This document shows positions 8,675 to 16,528 of a stretch of 64,000 nucleotides of DNA, piece after piece. The stretch comes from Rhizobiales bacterium 62-17 (GTDB lineage Bacteria > Pseudomonadota > Alphaproteobacteria > Rhizobiales > Beijerinckiaceae), in the NCBI GenBank assembly GCA_001898965.1, contig MKVW01000009.1, positions 186,001 to 250,000 of the forward strand, read 5' to 3'. Position numbers and translations under genes: made by a program. The notes under the pieces were generated by a model. It did no database searches and was not told the origin of the DNA. It was given only the letters and a program-made list of their open reading frames with translations. Numbering within the stretch: position 1 is the stretch's first letter; the number at the start of each line of letters is the position of its first letter.

Positions 8675-9265
8675 TTAGCGCAGCGCCTTCTCGATTTCCG
8701 GCATCAACACGCTGCGCAGGCTCGTCTCGCTCAACGGCCCGACGAATTTGAAGGCGATCGTGCCGTCGCCTTTGACGACGAACGTCTCCGGCACGCCGTA
8801 AACACCCCAATCGATCGAAGCGCGGCCCGGCTTGTCGCCGCCAATGAGCGCGTAAGGATTGCCCAGCTCTTTCAGAAAGCGCGCCGCATTGGCCGGCTCG
8901 TCCTTGTAGTTGAGGCCGATGAGGCGCACGCCTTTGGCATTCAAGACTTGATCGCCGGCAAGCTTGCTCAACACCGGATGTTCGTCGCGGCAGGGCACGC
9001 ACCAGCTGGCGAAAATATTGACGATCGAGACGCGTCCCTGGCGCAAGTCCGCATCGCCGAAACCAGGACGATCGGTTCCCTCGACCGCCGGCAGGGTGAA
9101 GGACGGCACTTGTTTGCCGATCAAAGCCGACGGTACTTTCGAGGCATCGCCCGCGCCGAGCCGGAAGAAGAACAGCACCGCCAGGCCCAAGAACGCCACC
9201 AGCGGAATCAGCGCCAGCAGGCGGCGCGAGGATTGGCCGCCTTCCGGTTTGACCTGATCGGTCAT
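8675..9265 (-). CDS. ccmG: Thiol:disulfide interchange protein CcmG/DsbE
   Basis: 196 aa membrane-anchored thioredoxin that keeps apocytochrome c or CcmH cysteines reduced in the periplasm before haem attachment. One N-terminal membrane segment (about residues 15-35), then a TlpA/DsbE-like thioredoxin fold with the redox motif WCVPC (Cys89, Cys92) and the cis-Pro region YGVPETF. The start at 9265 overlaps the ccmD stop in an ATGA; the frame continues upstream but would read through ccmD. Last gene of the ccmC-ccmD-ccmG unit. Confidence 0.94.
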   Translation of the reverse strand: MTDQVKPEGGQSSRRLLALIPLVAFLGLAVLFFFRLGAGDASKVPSALIGKQVPSFTLPAVEGTDRPGFGDADLRQGRVSIVNIFASWCVPCRDEHPVLSKLAGDQVLNAKGVRLIGLNYKDEPANAARFLKELGNPYALIGGDKPGRASIDWGVYGVPETFVVKGDGTIAFKFVGPLSETSLRSVLMPEIEKALR

Positions 9266-9414
9266 GCGCCACCATCCATATCGCCGCGCGCCGGAAAGCG
9301 CTGCAGCGCCCGCTTCAATCGCGCATGGTCGAACAGCGTCCAACCGATGACGCCAAGAAGGACGGCGACGGTCACCGCATAGGCGGCGATGATGAAACCC
9401 GCATGCTCGCCCAT
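9262..9414 (-). CDS. ccmD: Haem exporter protein CcmD
   Basis: 50 aa, the typical size of CcmD, a small single-span protein that stabilises the CcmABC-CcmE haem-handling complex. It starts MGEHAGFIIAAYAVTVAVLL, giving one membrane helix with the family's conserved N-terminal HxGFI.AAY pattern, followed by a basic cytosolic tail (HARLKRALQRF). The ATG at 9414 overlaps the ccmC stop by 1 bp (TGATG), and its stop overlaps ccmG by 4 bp, so all three are translationally coupled. Small but securely identified by sequence and position. Confidence 0.9.
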   Translation of the reverse strand: MGEHAGFIIAAYAVTVAVLLGVIGWTLFDHARLKRALQRFPARGDMDGGA

Positions 9415-10169
9415 CACGCCACCTTTCCCGCCGCCAGCGGCGCACGTTCGCCGCGCTGCGCCGCCACGATGGTGAGCCGCCGCAACCGGCGCCGCAGCAC
9501 TTCGTTGCGCGTCGCCATCAGATGCAGGGTGAGGAAAAGCAAGGTCGCGCCAAGCGCCATCAACAGCAGCGGCCACAGCATCGAGGGATGAATGGTCGGG
9601 CCGCCGAGACGGAACACCGAGGCCGGCTGATGCAGCGTGTTCCACCAGTCGACGGAGAATTTGATGATCGGCAGATTGACGCAACCGACCAGAGTGAGGA
9701 TGGCCGCGGCACGCCCCGCCAGCGCCGGCTCCTCGATGGTGCGCCACAGAGCGATGAGGCCGAGATAGATGATGAACAGCACCAGCACCGAGGTGAGCCT
9801 GGCATCCCACACCCACCATGTGCCCCACATCGGCTTGCCCCAGAGCGAACCGGTGACGAGGCAGATGAAGGTGAAGGCCGCACCCAAAGGCGCCGCCGCC
9901 TGCTGCGCCGCATCGGCCAGCGGATGGCGCCACACCAGAGTGCCGAGCGCCGACAGGCCCATCAGCCCGTAGCAGAACATCGACAGCCAGGCGGCCGGCA
10001 CGTGGATGAACATGATCCGCACCGTCTCGCCCTGCTGGTAATCGGCCGGCGCGACAAAGAACGCCAGATAGAGACCGACCGCCAGCACCAAAGCGGCGGC
10101 CGCCCCGAGCCAGGGGATCAAGCGGTCGGCAAGCCAGAGGAAATTGGCAGGATTGGCATATTTCAGCAT
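9414..10169 (-). CDS. ccmC: Haem ABC transporter permease CcmC
   Basis: 251 aa, six membrane segments. CcmC presents haem to CcmE in cytochrome c maturation system I. The tryptophan-rich haem-handling motif is visible as MWGTWWVWDARLTS, flanked by the conserved histidines in IMFIHVPAAWLS and in NTLHQPASV. Start taken at the ATG at 10169 (MLKYANPANFLWLADR), which matches the family N-terminus; a TTG at 10205 is possible. It is the first gene of this half of the ccm set: immediately upstream, where ccmB should be, lies a divergent binding-protein gene, so ccmC must now have its own promoter in the 190 bp gap. Confidence 0.94.
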   Translation of the reverse strand: MLKYANPANFLWLADRLIPWLGAAAALVLAVGLYLAFFVAPADYQQGETVRIMFIHVPAAWLSMFCYGLMGLSALGTLVWRHPLADAAQQAAAPLGAAFTFICLVTGSLWGKPMWGTWWVWDARLTSVLVLFIIYLGLIALWRTIEEPALAGRAAAILTLVGCVNLPIIKFSVDWWNTLHQPASVFRLGGPTIHPSMLWPLLLMALGATLLFLTLHLMATRNEVLRRRLRRLTIVAAQRGERAPLAAGKVA

Positions 10170-10360
10170 CGAGAAACGTCTATTGCTCCCGGGCGCCCAT
10201 GGCAACGCGCCCTCTGGTCACGGTTCGATCAAATTACGGCGGCAAATTACACCAGCCGGATCATTTGTTTGCCGACTTTAGGGTTTCTTGCTATCGCTGC
10301 CCATTATCGGATGGGCAACACCCGTAGAGGCCGCCACATCAGCGATATAGGGAGGGACGC

Positions 10361-11332
10361 ATGACGATTTCGAGGGTTTCGCGCCAAGCGGGTTGGAAGC
10401 TGGCGCTCGCCGCAACGGCCATGTTTATCGCCGGCCAGGCTCTGGCTCAGGACAAGCTGAAACTGGCCGTGGGACAGCGCGGCAACTGGGACACGTCGGT
10501 CTCCGAAATCGGCCAGCGCGCCGGCATCTTCAAGAAGCACAACCTGGAATTGGAGCTGCTCTACACCCAGGGCGGCGGCGAGACCCAGCAGGCGGTCATC
10601 GGCGGTTCGGCCGACATCGGCATCGGCGCCGGCATCATGGGCACGCTCAGCGCCTTCTCCAAGAACGCGCCCGTGCGCATCATCGGCGCCGAGACCACGG
10701 GCGCCGGCGATCTGTTCTGGTACGTGAAGGCGGATTCGCCGATCAAATCGCTCAAGGACGCCGTCGCCGGCAAGACCATTTCCTATTCCACCAACGGCTC
10801 CTCCACCCATGGCGTGGTGACGGCCTTCGTCAAGGAACTCGGCGTCAAGGCGACGCCGACCGGCACCGGCGGCCCCTCGGCCACTTTGACCCAGGTCATG
10901 TCCGGCCAGATCGACATCGGCTGGTCGGCGCCGCCCTTCGGCCTCGATCTGCTCGACCAGAACAAGATCCGCATCATCGCCACCGGCAATGACACGGGCT
11001 TCAAGGGTCAGACGGTGCGCCTCGTCATCACGAATGCCTCGGCGCTGCAAGGCAAGAAGGCGGCGATCGACCGCTATATGAAAGCCTACCGCCAAACCAT
11101 CGACATGATGTACAAGGATCCGGCGGCGCTGAAGATCTATGCCGACTTCGTCGGCATTCCCGAACAGGTGGCCAAGCGCACCCGCGATCAATTCTTCCCG
11201 CCCGCTTCGATTGATCCCGACAAAGTCGTCGGCCTCGCCGAAATCATGCCCGACGCGGTCAATTTCAAATATATCACGGCGCCGCTGACCGATGCGCAGC
11301 TCAAGGAACTGATCCAGATTCCGCCGCGCTAA
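10361..11332 (+). CDS. ABC-type periplasmic substrate-binding protein (NMT1/SsuA-like), paralogue A
   Basis: 323 aa with signal peptide ending ...GQALAQ, then KLKLAVGQRGNWDTSVSEIG. The fold is the type II periplasmic binding protein of the nitrate/sulfonate/taurine group: an early GIFKKHNLELELLYTQG segment, the YSTNGSSTHGVV ligand loop, and TLTQVMSGQIDIGWSAPP. The start at 10361 is preceded by AGGGAGGG at 5 bases. It is closely similar across its whole length to the next gene (long identical runs such as KLKLAVGQRGNWD and SIDPDKVVGLAEIMPDAV-like segments), so this is a tandem duplication. No permease or ATPase gene lies nearby. Ligand is probably an aromatic acid given the dioxygenase downstream; that is inference. 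Confidence 0.85.
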   Translation: MTISRVSRQAGWKLALAATAMFIAGQALAQDKLKLAVGQRGNWDTSVSEIGQRAGIFKKHNLELELLYTQGGGETQQAVIGGSADIGIGAGIMGTLSAFSKNAPVRIIGAETTGAGDLFWYVKADSPIKSLKDAVAGKTISYSTNGSSTHGVVTAFVKELGVKATPTGTGGPSATLTQVMSGQIDIGWSAPPFGLDLLDQNKIRIIATGNDTGFKGQTVRLVITNASALQGKKAAIDRYMKAYRQTIDMMYKDPAALKIYADFVGIPEQVAKRTRDQFFPPASIDPDKVVGLAEIMPDAVNFKYITAPLTDAQLKELIQIPPR

Positions 11333-11468
11333 AGCAAAACATCATCGAACCGATCGCATAAGCCGATCGGTTCGATCTGACTGCGCGAGATTGCCGCTGC
11401 GCGGCTTTCCTGTTATGGCGCTCGCGATTTCAACAACCACAACAACAATCGTGTGGAGGGAACTGAAG

Positions 11469-12422
11469 ATGATGGGTTCGAAACTGATCCGCGCTGGTCT
11501 TTTTCTCGCTGTCGCTTTGACGGCTTTGCCCACCTTCGCACAAGACAAATTGAAACTGGCCGTGGGCCAGCGCGGCAATTGGGATTCCGCCGTTCCTGAA
11601 ATCGGCCAGCGCGCCGGCATCTTCAAGAAGCAAGGCCTGGAACTCGAAATCCTCTGGACCCAGGGCAGCGGCGAAACCATTCAAGCGGTGCTGTCGCAAT
11701 CCGTCGATGTCGGCGTCGCCGCCGGCATCATGGGCACGTTGGGCGCCTTCTCGAAAGGCGCGCCCATCCGCGTGATCGGCGCGCAATCGACCGGCGCCGG
11801 CGATCTCTTCTGGTATGTGCGCGAAGACTCGCCGGTGAAGACGATGAAGGACATGGACGGCAAGACCATGGCCTATTCGACCAACGGCTCCTCGACCCAT
11901 GGCATCGTCACCGCCTTCATCAACGAGATGAAGCTGAAGGCCCGGCCGGTCGCCACCGGCAGCCCGTCCTCGACCTTGACGCAAGTCATGTCCGGCCAAG
12001 TCGACATGGGCTGGTCGGCGCCGCCCTCCAGCCTCGATTTCATCGACCAGAAGAAAATCCGCGTCATCGCCACCGGCAACGACACCGCCTTCAAGAACCA
12101 GACCGTGCGCCTGCTCGACGTGCATGCGCAAACCTTGCAGAGCAAGAAGCCGCAGCTCGAACGCTTCATGAAGGCTTACCGCGAAACCATCGACCGCATG
12201 TATGACGATCCGGCCATGCTGAAAACCTATGCCGAATTCGCCGGCGTGTCGGAGGCGATCGCCAAGCGCACGCGCGACGAATTCTTCGCCAAATCCGCCA
12301 TCGATCCCGACAAGGTCGTCGGCCTCGCCGAGATCATGCCCGATGCCGTGACATACAAATATATCGCGGCGCCATTGAGCGAGGCGCAGACCAAGGAACT
12401 GTTCCAGATCATCCCGCGCTGA
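11469..12422 (+). CDS. ABC-type periplasmic substrate-binding protein (NMT1/SsuA-like), paralogue B
   Basis: 317 aa from the ATG at 11469, which has GGAGGGA 8 bases upstream; the upstream open frame is not used. Signal peptide ends TFAQ, followed by DKLKLAVGQRGNWDSAVPEIG. It follows paralogue A by 136 bp and aligns with it from the signal peptide to the end, with differences concentrated in surface positions and a few ligand-cleft residues (for example WTQGSGET versus YTQGGGET), suggesting duplication followed by modest divergence, perhaps to a second ligand. It is followed 29 bp later by the LigB-type dioxygenase, likely in one transcript. Confidence 0.85.
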   Translation: MMGSKLIRAGLFLAVALTALPTFAQDKLKLAVGQRGNWDSAVPEIGQRAGIFKKQGLELEILWTQGSGETIQAVLSQSVDVGVAAGIMGTLGAFSKGAPIRVIGAQSTGAGDLFWYVREDSPVKTMKDMDGKTMAYSTNGSSTHGIVTAFINEMKLKARPVATGSPSSTLTQVMSGQVDMGWSAPPSSLDFIDQKKIRVIATGNDTAFKNQTVRLLDVHAQTLQSKKPQLERFMKAYRETIDRMYDDPAMLKTYAEFAGVSEAIAKRTRDEFFAKSAIDPDKVVGLAEIMPDAVTYKYIAAPLSEAQTKELFQIIPR

Positions 12423-12451
12423 TTGAACAACAACAAGAAACGGAGAAGACC

Positions 12452-13441
12452 ATGGCTGAGATCGTCCTGGGCATTGGCACGTCCCATTCGCCCATGCTCG
12501 CCACGCCGGCCGAGGATTATCCGAAACATGCCGAGATCGATAAGAGCGGCCGCAAGCTGATCGATCGCGACGGCAATCCGCGCACCTTCGGCGAGCTGGT
12601 CGAACTCGCTCGCCCGTCGCTCGCCGAACAGATCACGGCGCCGGTGATGCAGCAGCGCGCGGCGCGCTGCACGGCCAATATCGAGAAACTGGCGAAGGTC
12701 ATTCAGCTGCACGAGCTGGATACGCTGATTATCGTCGGCGACGATCAGCACGAACAGTTCTTCGACGACAACATGCCGTCGATCCTGATCTATTCCGGCG
12801 AGACCATTCTCAACAATCCGCTGCATATGGATGAGGATGCACCGGATTGGTGGCGCACGGCACGCCAGCAGTATCACGTCACCAACGGTTCGATCGAATA
12901 TCCCGTCGATGCCAGCCTGGCCCGCCATCTCACCAATGCGCTGATGGAGGCCGATTTCGACATCAGCCATGCCAAGCGCCTCGGCAAGGACCACGGCGAG
13001 GGCCATGCCTTCGGCTTTGTGCATCAGCGTTTGATGCCGCAGGAAATCGTGCCGATCGTGCCGATCGCGCTCAACACTTATTTCCCACCGAACCAGCCGC
13101 GCCCGCGCCGCTGCTACGATCTCGGCCGCGCCATCGCCGCCGCCGTGCGAGCCTGGCCGGAACAGCGCCGCGTCGGCATTCTCGCCTCCGGCGGCCTCAG
13201 CCATTTCACCATCAACGAAGAGCTGGACCTCGCGCTGCTCGAAGCTTTCCGCAACAAGAACGCCGACTGGCTGCGCGCCATCCCGATGAACAAGCTCAAT
13301 TCGGGCACGTCGGAAGTGCGCAACTGGCTGACGGTGGCGGGCGCCTGCGAACATCTCGACACGCAGTGGCAGGACTATGTGCCCTGCTATCGCTCGCTCG
13401 CCGGCACCGGCTGCGGCATGGGCTTCGCGATCTGGGGGTGA
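12452..13441 (+). CDS. Class III (LigB-type) extradiol ring-cleavage dioxygenase
   Basis: 329 aa. LigB-family catalytic subunits open catecholic rings between a hydroxylated and a neighbouring carbon using Fe(II). Iron-ligand regions are visible: the N-terminal GIGTSHSPML histidine and the DDQHEQFFDD histidine followed by the C-terminal ASGGLSHFTINEELD segment of the fold. RBS CGGAGAAG precedes the ATG. No LigA-type alpha subunit is present in the window, and the length exceeds that of LigB alone, so it may act without a partner or be of the fused or stand-alone branch. With the decarboxylase-like genes at 14671 and 15430 it points to protocatechuate- or phthalate-type catabolism. Confidence 0.86.
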   Translation: MAEIVLGIGTSHSPMLATPAEDYPKHAEIDKSGRKLIDRDGNPRTFGELVELARPSLAEQITAPVMQQRAARCTANIEKLAKVIQLHELDTLIIVGDDQHEQFFDDNMPSILIYSGETILNNPLHMDEDAPDWWRTARQQYHVTNGSIEYPVDASLARHLTNALMEADFDISHAKRLGKDHGEGHAFGFVHQRLMPQEIVPIVPIALNTYFPPNQPRPRRCYDLGRAIAAAVRAWPEQRRVGILASGGLSHFTINEELDLALLEAFRNKNADWLRAIPMNKLNSGTSEVRNWLTVAGACEHLDTQWQDYVPCYRSLAGTGCGMGFAIWG

Positions 13442-13461
13442 CGGGTTGCCGAGGCCCTCGG

Positions 13462-13612
13462 TGTCATCCCGGACACTTGCACAGCAAGTGATCCGGGACC
13501 CAGGGGCGTGTGGATGAATCTTGGATTGCACCCGAGGGCGCCTTCAACGAGCAGCATTTCGTTTGTTGCCCCTGGGTCCCGGAACGCGCTTTCAGCGCAT
13601 CCGGGAAGACAC
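13462..13612. repeat. Paired palindromic intergenic repeat, copy 2 (ligB/Bug junction)
   Basis: About 150 bp. Left arm starts tgtcatcccggacacttgca and folds back on gcaagtgatccggga, ending in cccaggggc; right arm starts gcccctgggtcccgga and folds over ttcagcg to tccggga, but ends agaca instead of atgaca. The middle ~55 bp is not shared with other copies. It fills the convergent gap between the dioxygenase and the Bug-type gene, inside the cassette that splits the ccm operon. Confidence 0.85.
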
Positions 13613-13628
13613 AGAGACAGAGCCGGAC

Positions 13629-14648
13629 CTACCGCCCCATCGCTTCATCGGCTTTGCGCAACACCTCCGGCGGGAAGCCAGCGAATTTCGCCAGTATCGC
13701 CTGGATTTCATCGCCGGTCGCCGGATCGACGTCGAGCCCGGCCTTCGTCGCCTCGGCCAGAAACTCCTTGTCCTTCATCGTCGCCATGAAAGCCGTGCGC
13801 AGTGCCGCCAGCCGATCGGCCGGCACATTGGGTGGCGCCGCGAAGGGACGCGACAGCAGAAGCTGGCCGAAATGCACGTCGAGGATCTGCCGGTCTTCTT
13901 CCGTCTTGGCGAAATCGAAGACGCTCGGCACCTTGCCGTAGCGATCGGTGGTCTTCGATCCCATCTGCAACACCAGTTTAAGCTGACCGCTGGCGACCTC
14001 CTTGGCCCATTGCGTCGCGATCGACGACACGAACAGGCCGCAGGAACCGTGCACCTCGCCGCGTTGCATGGCGAGATTGATCTCGCGCGTGCCGGGATAG
14101 CCGGGAACGATCTTCAATTTGGCGCCAAGCACGTTCTTCAACACCATCGGATGCTGATAGGTGATGGCGGAGGTGGCGCCGCCACCGAAGATCACCTCCT
14201 GCTTCATCGCATCGGCCCAGGAGGTGGCGACACCCGGCCCCTGCCAGATGCCGCAATAGGCCACTTCCTGCGCCATCGAGCCGATCCAGGAGAACTTCGC
14301 TGGGTCGAACCGCGCCGTCTTGTTGCCGAGGATCGGCTCCATCGCAGTCGACGGCGCGAAAATGCTGAAGACCGTGCCATCGGCCTGCGCCACGTTGTAA
14401 GTGTAGTTGGCGGCGACGAGCGAACCGGCGCCCGGCATGTTGGACGGCACCAGATTGGGCTCGCCGGGAATATAGCGACTCATGTAGCGCGCCAGCAGGC
14501 GCGCATTGGCGTCATACCCCCCGCCCGGCGGAAAGCCGATGAGAATCGAAACGACCTTGCCTTTGTAAAAATCGGCGACCGGCTGCGCCTGCGCAACCGG
14601 CGCAGCCGCAATCGCTGCCAATGTCAGAATGACTCTGGCTTTCAACAT
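13629..14648 (-). CDS. Tripartite tricarboxylate transporter (Bug-family) substrate-binding protein
   Basis: 339 aa from the ATG at 14648, which has a strong GGGAGGGA upstream. Signal peptide MLKARVILTLAAIAAAPVAQA, then the Bug-family opening KVVSILIGFPPGGGYDANARLLARYM with its glycine-rich ligand loop, and the NMPGAGSLVAANYTYN segment equivalent to the family's N-P-G-A-G motif. Such proteins bind carboxylates, including aromatic dicarboxylates such as phthalate and terephthalate. The TctA/TctB membrane partners are not in this window, so it is an orphan binding protein. Last gene of a three-gene minus-strand operon with the aldolase-fold and Pht5-like genes. Confidence 0.88.
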   Translation of the reverse strand: MLKARVILTLAAIAAAPVAQAQPVADFYKGKVVSILIGFPPGGGYDANARLLARYMSRYIPGEPNLVPSNMPGAGSLVAANYTYNVAQADGTVFSIFAPSTAMEPILGNKTARFDPAKFSWIGSMAQEVAYCGIWQGPGVATSWADAMKQEVIFGGGATSAITYQHPMVLKNVLGAKLKIVPGYPGTREINLAMQRGEVHGSCGLFVSSIATQWAKEVASGQLKLVLQMGSKTTDRYGKVPSVFDFAKTEEDRQILDVHFGQLLLSRPFAAPPNVPADRLAALRTAFMATMKDKEFLAEATKAGLDVDPATGDEIQAILAKFAGFPPEVLRKADEAMGR

Positions 14649-14670
14649 TATTCCCTCCCGTTTTTGTTTT

Positions 14671-15426
14671 TTAATAAAGCTCGCCAAGCAGATCGCCACA
14701 ACCGGCCTCCCGCGCCCAATATTCCCAGCCGCGCAGCATGGCCGGCGATTTCGGATCGAGCGCCAGGCGCGCTTCGATCTCGCCCTGCGACAGAGCCCTG
14801 ATCTCGTTCTCGTCGTCACCAAGACACATGCGCATCGCCGCCATCTGCACGCGCGCGTTCTTCGGGATATAGACGGCAAGGCGCACCAGATCCTGGATCG
14901 TCACGCCGGTGCAGACGAAACCGTGGCCGCGCATCAGGGCCACGCGATTGCAATCGAGACAGCCAGCCAGATCGCGGCCCTGCTCCATATTGGTGACGAG
15001 CAAAGTGGTGCGATCGCCGAATTTCTCGGCGATATCCCACACCGGCACGGTCGAGCCCATATTGCCGACCGCATGCAGGACGGGCCGCAGCTTGCGCCGC
15101 GAAATGGTGAAGGGCAGCACGTCTTCCGCATGGGAATGGATCACCGCCATCACGTCGGGACGCTTCTCGTAGACGCCGCCGTGAATGAACCGCTCGAGAT
15201 AGAGCGGCCGCTTCTCGTCCGGTGACACGGGCGTGCCGTCGAGATGGAATTCGATGATGTCGGCCTCGGTGACGATGCCGGGGCTCAGCGAACGCGCCAA
15301 GAGATAGCGTTTCGGATCGAGCGGATGACGCATGCTGACATGGCCATAGGCATCGAGCACATGCTCATAGGCGAGGATGCGATTGGCGATGACGACGTCG
15401 CGGATGGCGGTTTTGACGATATCCAT
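14671..15426 (-). CDS. Class II aldolase/adducin-fold protein (aldolase or decarboxylase)
   Basis: 251 aa. The fold is recognised by NRILAYEHVLDAYGHVSMRHP at the N-terminus, the metal-binding HSHAEDVLP (two His) and the later RGHGFVCTG histidine, with an acidic residue at HLDGTPV..YLERFIH. Members include fuculose-phosphate aldolase and, relevant here, 3,4-dihydroxyphthalate 2-decarboxylase (PhtC) of phthalate degraders. It starts 3 bp after the stop of the Pht5-like gene (TGAaccATG) and precedes the Bug-type gene by 22 bp, so the three are one operon. With an extradiol dioxygenase across the convergent junction, a decarboxylase role on a hydroxylated aromatic acid is plausible but unproven. 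Confidence 0.82.
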   Translation of the reverse strand: MDIVKTAIRDVVIANRILAYEHVLDAYGHVSMRHPLDPKRYLLARSLSPGIVTEADIIEFHLDGTPVSPDEKRPLYLERFIHGGVYEKRPDVMAVIHSHAEDVLPFTISRRKLRPVLHAVGNMGSTVPVWDIAEKFGDRTTLLVTNMEQGRDLAGCLDCNRVALMRGHGFVCTGVTIQDLVRLAVYIPKNARVQMAAMRMCLGDDENEIRALSQGEIEARLALDPKSPAMLRGWEYWAREAGCGDLLGELY

Positions 15427-15429
15427 GGT

Positions 15430-16407
15430 TCAAGCTCCGACATCCACGAAGAGTTCATCCATGGCGGGTTTGCGCGCGATCATGGCGTCGCGATGCATAT
15501 ATTCGATCGCCTTCGTCAAGGTCGGCATATTGGCCTTGAGCCCATAGGGCCAGGGATCGTCGCCGAACGTCTGCTTGATCGTATCGATCTCCGCATAGAG
15601 CCAGGGCAGCATGACGCGCTGCGCGCCGGAATATTGCAGCTTCTCCCACATGCTGCGTTTCGAGGCTTCGAACGCCTCGTAAAGCGGCTTGGCCATCCAC
15701 GGGTTCTTCTCGAACACGCTTTTGCGGATGACGATGAGATGCATGATCGGATGGATTTTCGTGCGCTTGTAATAGTCGATCTCGACCTCGCGGAAGTTCG
15801 GGAACATCCGCACCACATCGGGATCGACACCCAGAGTGTCCGGGATCAAAGCACCCAAGGTCGCGTCGATCTCGCCGCGACTGAGCAACTGGCTCAACGA
15901 AGCGGACGCATTGTTTTCGAGCTTGATCGGCCGCAGCAGCGGCGGCGCATGCGGATTACCATGCGTGCCGGCCGAATGCATATTGCCCTGCACCCAGGTG
16001 ACGTCGGAGAGGTCGACGCCATATTCATCTTCCAGCATGCCGCGACACCACAGCGCCGCGCTCATCGTATAGAGCGGCACGCCGATGCGCTTGCCGGCGA
16101 GGTCCTTCGGCGTCTTGATGCCGGACTTGCGATTGTAGCAGATGAAGCCGTGGCGATAGACCTTGGACGGGAACACCGGCAGAGCGACGAACGGGCTGGT
16201 GCCGGCTACCGTATTGGCGATGTGTTCCGACGACGACATTTCCGCCATGTCGAAATCGTCGCTCGACATCAGCCGGTCGAACAATTCGCGCGGGTCTTCC
16301 ATCGCCCGATAATCGAGATCAATGCCCTCCGGCTTCACCTCGCCGGTCGCCAGCGCCTCCATCCGGTCATACGGGCCGCAAGCGAAGGTCAGTTTCAACT
16401 TGGACAT
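15430..16407 (-). CDS. 4,5-dihydroxyphthalate decarboxylase-like protein (binding-protein fold)
   Basis: 325 aa from the ATG at 16407, preceded by AGGAGGA at 5 bases. The protein starts MSKLKLTFACGPYDRMEALATG without any signal peptide, unlike the true binding proteins around it. It resembles the Pht5/4,5-dihydroxyphthalate decarboxylase family, which has the type II periplasmic-binding fold but acts in the cytoplasm: EGIDLDYRAMEDPRELFDRLM, then SEHIANTVAG and a GVPLYTMSAALWCRGMLEDEYGV block. Homologues are often mis-annotated as ABC binding proteins; the missing signal peptide argues for an enzyme. First gene of the operon with the aldolase-fold and Bug-type genes. Confidence 0.75.
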   Translation of the reverse strand: MSKLKLTFACGPYDRMEALATGEVKPEGIDLDYRAMEDPRELFDRLMSSDDFDMAEMSSSEHIANTVAGTSPFVALPVFPSKVYRHGFICYNRKSGIKTPKDLAGKRIGVPLYTMSAALWCRGMLEDEYGVDLSDVTWVQGNMHSAGTHGNPHAPPLLRPIKLENNASASLSQLLSRGEIDATLGALIPDTLGVDPDVVRMFPNFREVEIDYYKRTKIHPIMHLIVIRKSVFEKNPWMAKPLYEAFEASKRSMWEKLQYSGAQRVMLPWLYAEIDTIKQTFGDDPWPYGLKANMPTLTKAIEYMHRDAMIARKPAMDELFVDVGA

Positions 16408-16528
16408 CGTTCCTCCTGTTGTTGTGATTTGCGGGCGACAATGGCGCAGGACGTCGTGGGACGCAATCAATGCGTGAAACAATAGAGATGTGCTAAATTG
16501 ATGCTTGTCGTGACGCTAGCGCGACGAG

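Noticed and set aside
15430..16407. Annotation of the Pht5-like protein as an ABC transporter binding protein
   Set aside because: It has the binding-protein fold but lacks any signal peptide, unlike its neighbours; a cytoplasmic decarboxylase-like role fits better, though not proven.
10170..16528. Genomic island or transposon call for the cassette in the ccm operon
   Set aside because: No integrase, transposase, flanking direct repeats or tRNA could be seen, so it is reported as an insertion finding and not as a mobile element.
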